Shown one piece after another: positions 5,714-9,369 of a stretch of DNA of 9,369 nucleotides. A program made the position numbers and the translations under genes. The notes under the pieces were generated by a model. That model made no database searches and was not told the origin of the DNA. It saw only the letters and a program-made list of their open reading frames with translations. Every line of letters begins with the position of its first letter. The stretch's first letter is position 1. This DNA is from Nitrosomonadales bacterium (GTDB taxonomy: Bacteria > Pseudomonadota > Gammaproteobacteria > Burkholderiales > Sulfuricellaceae): NCBI GenBank assembly GCA_003104895.1, contig PQAG01000074.1, positions 349-9,717 on the forward strand, written 5' to 3'.

Positions 5714-6922
5714 TTATTTTGCCGAATGGCCCTTGAGTTCGATCTTGACATTCTCTTCGGCGGAGAGGCCGGCGTAGTACTTCTGCAGAACCTTGGCCAC
5801 TTCGGGACGGCTGAATTCGACCGGCAGATCCTTGCCTTCGGACAGCATCGAACGCACCTTGGTGCCGGACAGCAGGATGCGGTCGTCCTTGGTGTGAGGG
5901 CAGGTACGCTGCGATGCCATGCCGCCGCATTTGTTGCACCAGAAAGTCCAGTCGATGTTCATGTTTTTGGTTTCGAGCGAGCCAGCGGGAATTTCGTCAA
6001 AAATCTTCTGGGCATCGAACGGGCCGTAGTAGTCACCCACGCCGGCGTGGTCGCGGCCGACGATCAGGTGCGAGCAGCCGTAGTTCTGGCGGAACAGGGC
6101 ATGCAGCAGGGCTTCGCGCGGGCCTGCATAGCGCATGTCCAGCGGGTAGCCGGCCTGGATCACGGTGTTGGGGGCAAAGTAGTTGTTGATCAGGGTGCCG
6201 ATGGCTTCGGAACGCACTTCGGCGGGGATGTCGCCCGGCTTGAGCGCACCCAGCAGGGAGTGGATCAGCACGCCATCCATGGTCTCGATGGCGATCTTGG
6301 CCAGGTATTCATGGGAACGGTGCATGGGGTTGCGGGTCTGGAAGGCGGCAACGCGGCTCCAGCCCATTTTTTCGAACGCGGCGCGGGTTTCTGCGGGCGT
6401 CATGAACTGATCGCCGTATTCTTCCTTGAAACCGCCGGTGGACAGAACCTTGACCGGGCCGGCCAGGTTGTATTTGCCCTGGGCCATGACCATCTTGACG
6501 CCGGGGTGCTCCAGGTCGGTGGTCTTATAGACCTGCATGCACTCGTGAGCCTTGTCGATGGTGTATTTGTCGGTCACCTTCATGGTGCCCATGATCTCGC
6601 CGGACTCGCCGTTGACCAGGGCGATCTCGTCGCCGTCCTTGACGCCCTCGTCGTCGGTCGACAGGGTGACCGGGATGGGCCAGAACAGGCCGCTGGCCAT
6701 TTTGAAGCCGTCGCACACGCCCTGCCAGTCGGATTTTGTCATGAAGCCTTCGAGCGGGGTGAAGCCGCCGATACCCATCATGATGAGGTCGCCGGTTTCG
6801 CGCGAGCTCATTTTTACCTTGGGCATGCTCTGCGCGCGTGCCAGCTCAGCTTTCAATGCGTCGCCAGTCAGCAGCAGAGGCTTGAGTTCGCCGCCGCCGT
6901 GTGGCCGAACTAATTTCGACAT
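5714..6922 (-). CDS. sat: ATP sulfurylase, dissimilatory type (sulfate adenylyltransferase)
   Basis: A 402-residue homo-oligomeric enzyme. In sulfur oxidisers it turns APS plus pyrophosphate into sulfate plus ATP, yielding energy by substrate-level phosphorylation. The nucleotide-binding signature [11 protein letters not shown] is at 195-205, with the HxxH pair His201 and His204, and [12 protein letters not shown] is at 289-300. A cysteine/histidine set (C329, C332, C341, H343) probably binds zinc, as in bacterial and archaeal dissimilatory Sat. [10 protein letters not shown] is at 351-360. There is no APS-kinase or kinase-like extension and no CysN/CysD character, so this is the single-chain Sat. 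The start is supported by GGAG five bases upstream. It precedes aprB by 76 bases containing a terminator-like hairpin. Its upstream region is long and shared with the divergent arsB. Confidence 0.97.
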   Translation of the reverse strand: MSKLVRPHGGGELKPLLLTGDALKAELARAQSMPKVKMSSRETGDLIMMGIGGFTPLEGFMTKSDWQGVCDGFKMASGLFWPIPVTLSTDDEGVKDGDEIALVNGESGEIMGTMKVTDKYTIDKAHECMQVYKTTDLEHPGVKMVMAQGKYNLAGPVKVLSTGGFKEEYGDQFMTPAETRAAFEKMGWSRVAAFQTRNPMHRSHEYLAKIAIETMDGVLIHSLLGALKPGDIPAEVRSEAIGTLINNYFAPNTVIQAGYPLDMRYAGPREALLHALFRQNYGCSHLIVGRDHAGVGDYYGPFDAQKIFDEIPAGSLETKNMNIDWTFWCNKCGGMASQRTCPHTKDDRILLSGTKVRSMLSEGKDLPVEFSRPEVAKVLQKYYAGLSAEENVKIELKGHSAK

Positions 6923-6981
6923 GTTTTCTCCATTTCTTTGGCTAATGGTTTATAGATACTGGGTTCGGTTGAATTGCGCGA

Positions 6982-6990
6982 AGAATAGCA
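6982..6990 (-). promoter_or_regulatory. Possible extended -10 element for sat
   Basis: On the minus strand TGCTATTCT fits an extended -10 (TGn then TATTCT, near TATAAT) about 60 bases before the sat start codon. No good -35 lies at the usual distance. A weaker alternative, TATAAA, lies nearer the gene around 6950. This is a guess from motif shape only. Confidence 0.25.
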
Positions 6991-7064
6991 TGTAGGGGCT
7001 GGAGATTTGATCCATATTTTCTATCTGCGAATAAGTTAATTCGATAATTTTGTCCGGAAACCAG

Positions 7065-7169
7065 TCAGGTTATCTGAATATTCCGAGTTTGCAGGTGCGC
7101 CTGTAATTTGTGAGTGCGGATGGCGTAATGAACCACTTTCTGGGCGTCATGCCAGTTCATGTTCACCAT
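7065..7169 (-). CDS. Possible small protein or leader peptide upstream of sat (34 codons)
   Basis: A minus-strand frame starts with ATG at 7169 and ends with TGA at 7065-7067, giving MVNMNWHDAQKVVHYAIR followed by 16 more residues that are mostly basic and polar (THKLQAHLQTRN near the end). A second ATG is at codon 4. By hand count about two-thirds of third positions are G or C, while the surrounding DNA looks AT-richer; this would fit coding sequence. Against it, there is no good ribosome binding site at normal spacing, no recognised homologue, and short frames arise by chance. An upstream in-frame TAA shows it is not the end of a longer intact gene. It could be a small protein, a leader peptide or nothing. 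Confidence 0.2.
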   Translation of the reverse strand: MVNMNWHDAQKVVHYAIRTHKLQAHLQTRNIQIT

Positions 7170-7379
7170 GTTTTAATCTGCCTGGATACATGATTTCATC
7201 TAAGTTACTGGTTCAGACGCCTGCCAAAATCGAGTGTTGCCATGCTAAATTGTCCAGGACCTTTTAAAATGAACGGCCAAAGTTGAATCCGCGAAGTATT
7301 TCACTGGCAGGGCCGTTTGTCTAGGAAGACGTTGCGGGGAAGCGGGGCGGCGCCCGCCAACTTCTGCACGCAATATTCG

Positions 7380-7393
7380 GCAGCAATTGCTGC
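7380..7393. promoter_or_regulatory. Perfect 14-base palindrome upstream of arsB
   Basis: GCAGCAATTGCTGC is fully self-complementary and ends 45 bases before the arsB start codon, a place where an operator could act. It does not match the usual ArsR operator shape. About half a perfect 14-base palindrome is expected by chance in a window of this size, so the evidence is weak. Confidence 0.25.
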
Positions 7394-7438
7394 TGATGCA
7401 GATTCCCTTAGCCCCTCAAAGGATCGGCATAGCGCTGA

Positions 7439-8752
7439 ATGTTCGTTTCCAGTCTCATTTTTTTTCTCACGCTGATTTTCGTCATCTGGCAGCCGCGCGG
7501 TCTCGGTATAGGCTGGAGTGCGCTGGGCGGGGCTGGCCTGGCGCTGGCCAGCGGTGTCATATCACTGGCTGACGTGCCTGTGGTTTGGCACATCGTATGG
7601 GACGCCTCCTTTACTTTTGTGGCGCTTATCATTATTTCCCTGTTACTGGATGCGGCAGGTTTCTTCGAGTGGGCTGCACTGCATGTTGCGCGCTGGGGTA
7701 ATGGCCAGGGACATTATCTGTTTCTGCTCATTATCCTGCTCGGTGCCGTGATGGCAGCGCTGTTCGCGAATGATGGCGGGGTGCTGATTCTCACCCCCCT
7801 GGTGCTGGAGATGCTGCGAGCGCTGCGCTTTCGCCCCGCGGCGACATTCGCCTTTGTGATGGCAACAGGGTTTGTTGTGGATGCCGCCAGTCTGCCGCTG
7901 ATGATTTCCAATCTGACCAATATCATTGTTGCCAACTATTTTCATATTTCCTTTGCCGGTTATGCGGCAGTAATGGTGGCGGTCGATTTGCTGGTGGTTC
8001 TGGCAAGCGGGGCTGTTCTGTGGCTGCTTTTCCGCCGCGACTTGCCGCAGAGATTCGAATTGTCTGCGCTGCCCGATCCCGCCAGTGCCATACGCGACCC
8101 GTTTGTTTTCAATATTGGCTGGCTGGTACTGGTTCTGTTGCTGTGCGGGTATTTTGCAGCTCATGGTCTCGGCGTTCCGGTATCGGCGGTCGCCTCTGCT
8201 GCAGCTGCAATTCTCGTGCTGGCGGCATTGCGCGAGCATTGGCTGCCACAGCAGCCCAGGGCAGTGATTCCGGTCCTGACACTGCTGCGCGAAGCGCCGT
8301 GGCAGATCGTGCTGTTTTCTCTTGGCATGTATCTGGTGGTTTTCGGCTTGCGCAACCAGGGATTGACCGCGGAGCTTAGCCTGACTCTGGAATGGCTGGC
8401 GGGTCAGGGTTACTGGGCAGCCACGCTGGGTTCCGGTTTTCTGTTTGCCGTCTTGTCTGCAGTGATGAACAATTTGCCTACGGCCATGATAGCCAGCCTA
8501 TCCATCGAGGCTGCGCATTTGCCGGCGGATATCCGGGAGGTGATGATTTATGCCAACGTGATCGGTACCGGCCTGGGGCCGAAAATCACTCCGCTGGGCA
8601 GCCTGGCAACGCTGCTGTGGCTGCATGTATTGGCGCAGCGTGGCATCCCGGTTGGCTGGGGGCAATACATGCGCATCGGCGTTGTTCTGACACTGCCGGT
8701 GCTGCTTATTGCCTTGCTTGGCTTGGGAGCCTGGTTGCGGATTCTGCATTAA
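7439..8752 (+). CDS. arsB: ArsB-type arsenite efflux transporter
   Basis: A 437-residue inner-membrane protein with about 11-12 hydrophobic segments, of the ArsB branch of the ion transporter superfamily. It exports arsenite (and antimonite), either alone as an antiporter or with the ArsA ATPase. The whole length lines up with E. coli ArsB as I recall it: the N-terminus VIWQPRGLGIGW, then IISLLLD...GFFEWAALHVARWGNG (about 65-90), ALFANDGGVLILTP (107-120), FSLGMYLVVFGLRN (293-306), VMNNLPT (342-348) and LGPKITPLGSLATLLWLHVL (379-398). The first ATG matches the family N-terminus although no close ribosome binding site is visible (AAGGA is 15 bases away). It differs from E. coli ArsB just before GPKITP, with TGL where CDL is usual there. 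No arsR, arsC or arsA is in view. It is divergent from sat and converges on the next gene with an 11-base gap. Confidence 0.93.
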   Translation: MFVSSLIFFLTLIFVIWQPRGLGIGWSALGGAGLALASGVISLADVPVVWHIVWDASFTFVALIIISLLLDAAGFFEWAALHVARWGNGQGHYLFLLIILLGAVMAALFANDGGVLILTPLVLEMLRALRFRPAATFAFVMATGFVVDAASLPLMISNLTNIIVANYFHISFAGYAAVMVAVDLLVVLASGAVLWLLFRRDLPQRFELSALPDPASAIRDPFVFNIGWLVLVLLLCGYFAAHGLGVPVSAVASAAAAILVLAALREHWLPQQPRAVIPVLTLLREAPWQIVLFSLGMYLVVFGLRNQGLTAELSLTLEWLAGQGYWAATLGSGFLFAVLSAVMNNLPTAMIASLSIEAAHLPADIREVMIYANVIGTGLGPKITPLGSLATLLWLHVLAQRGIPVGWGQYMRIGVVLTLPVLLIALLGLGAWLRILH

Positions 8753-8763
8753 GGTGTTTGATG

Positions 8764-9369
8764 TTATTCTTTAATAAGTCCGAAAAAGTTTTTGATTCTA
8801 TTTAGTATTTCAGAGTGTGCCTGGGTGCGGGAATGTTGCGCCGCTGCAATCCCGTCCTGAACTGAATGGAGTTCGGCCTGGCGTGCCACCAGAATCTGGG
8901 TGATTTCTTCTGCGATGGATGGGCGCGACTGGATGATGCTCTCGAAGGCCTCCTTGTCGAGGCGGTAGCATTCCACATCGGTTTTTGCGATCACCGTGGA
9001 ACTGCGCGGGGAGCCCGTCATCATTCCCATCTCGCCAAAGAAACTGCCTGCCTGAATGGTGGAAATGGTTTTGTTGCCGCTGCTGGACTCCAGCACCACC
9101 TCGGCCTCTCCCTCGGTCAGGATATAGAGCCAGTGAGCAACTGCGCCCTGCCTGGTCATGATGTCTCCTTTGACGAAAGGGGCATATTTCAGGCGGCCTG
9201 CCACAGTATGCAACTCCTCGTCGCTGAAGGACCGGAACAGGTCCACCTTGCGCAGGATTTTCATGCGGCGGGTGATTTCCCGGGACAGGCGGATTTCATC
9301 GTGCTTCTCCCCTTCCTTGAAGAGATGGATATTTCCTTCCGGCACCGGCAGGCGAATGTCGGCACGCTG
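8764..9369 (-). CDS. Cyclic nucleotide-binding domain protein, C-terminal part (partial at right edge)
   Basis: At least 202 codons are open to the right edge, so the 5' end lies outside. A GTG at 9343-9345 is in frame but not needed as a start because the frame continues upstream as QRADIRLP. After a charged linker, a cyclic-nucleotide-binding (CAP/PKA-type) domain begins near LRKVDLFRSFSDEEL. It contains the beta-barrel strand WLYILTEGEAEVVL and a phosphate-binding cassette FFGEMGMMTGSPRSSTV, with the Glu and the Arg that contact the nucleotide in the family. A C-terminal helical tail of about 50 residues follows; there is no helix-turn-helix. The RADIRLPVPEGNIHL-style lead-in resembles the end of an MscS-type mechanosensitive channel, so a channel or transporter with a C-terminal sensor is my best guess, but the decisive part is not visible. 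Confidence 0.8.
   Translation of the reverse strand, partial: QRADIRLPVPEGNIHLFKEGEKHDEIRLSREITRRMKILRKVDLFRSFSDEELHTVAGRLKYAPFVKGDIMTRQGAVAHWLYILTEGEAEVVLESSSGNKTISTIQAGSFFGEMGMMTGSPRSSTVIAKTDVECYRLDKEAFESIIQSRPSIAEEITQILVARQAELHSVQDGIAAAQHSRTQAHSEILNRIKNFFGLIKE

Larger units (their letters stand above)
6923..7438. other. Divergent intergenic region between sat and arsB
   Basis: This 516-bp region holds the promoters for sat (leftward) and arsB (rightward). Its sat-proximal half is clearly richer in A and T than the flanking genes. Seen within it are a possible extended -10 for sat (6982-6990), a short minus-strand reading frame of 34 codons (7065-7169), and an inverted repeat AACGGCC (7272-7278)/GGCCGTT (7311-7317) with a 32-base interior. 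There is also a short GCGGG/CCCGC stem (7342-7357) and a perfect 14-base palindrome (7380-7393) before arsB. I find no ArsR-type TTCA-N6-TGAA operator that I would defend, and no tRNA or other known RNA. Confidence 0.6.

Noticed and set aside
5726..6913. 395-codon plus-strand open frame opposite sat
   Set aside because: A shadow of the intact sat gene on the other strand, produced by GC-rich codon usage.
7643..8239. 198-codon minus-strand open frame inside arsB
   Set aside because: It lies wholly within the intact arsB gene; its Gln/His/Arg-rich translation is the complement of hydrophobic membrane segments.
1..9369. CRISPR array, tRNA or rRNA gene, insertion sequence or phage gene
   Set aside because: I saw no regularly spaced repeats, no cloverleaf-like GGTTCGAATC-type arm in context, no transposase frame and no phage-like protein on either strand.

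Overview
The window looks like chromosomal DNA of a chemolithotrophic, sulfur-oxidising betaproteobacterium. A Nitrosomonadales relative (Gallionellaceae, Sulfuricellaceae or Thiobacillaceae type) is an inference from protein style and gene content, not a database match. The sequence is moderately GC-rich. It carries the dissimilatory sulfur genes sat, aprB and aprA next to assimilatory-type nitrite reductase genes (nirB end, nirD) and an arsB-type arsenite efflux gene. The protein-coding content is mostly familiar energy and ion metabolism; I do not see a new multi-gene system. The unusual points are in the spaces between genes.

Layout. 1-594 (+) is the C-terminal part of nirB, entering from the left edge. 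A 181-bp gap with a double-palindrome REP-like element separates it from nirD (776-1084, +). A short convergent gap follows. Then, on the minus strand, come a secreted FliL-like protein (1204-1599), a decayed CbbQ/NorQ-family AAA+ ATPase remnant (about 1674-1889), a GC-rich hairpin repeat (1933-1967) and a large YkgJ-type cysteine-cluster protein (1984-2928). The minus-strand sulfur locus reads sat (6922-5714), aprB (5637-5170), aprA (5126-3114). It closes with a strong intrinsic terminator at 3051-3081, and a second intrinsic-type terminator lies between sat and aprB at 5671-5699. A 516-bp divergent intergenic region (6923-7438) separates sat from arsB (7439-8752, +). Convergent to arsB is the C-terminal part of a cyclic-nucleotide-binding-domain protein (8764-9369, -) that runs off the right edge.

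How the parts work together. AprBA oxidises sulfite plus AMP to adenylylsulfate (APS), and Sat converts APS plus pyrophosphate to sulfate plus ATP, so sat-aprBA is the terminal, substrate-level-phosphorylating branch of sulfur oxidation. No electron-accepting partner (AprM or QmoABC) is encoded here, so it must lie elsewhere. NirBD reduces nitrite to ammonium in the cytoplasm. ArsB would export arsenite, but no arsR or arsC is visible. The YkgJ-type protein lies behind the aprA terminator on the same strand and may or may not be functionally tied to it.
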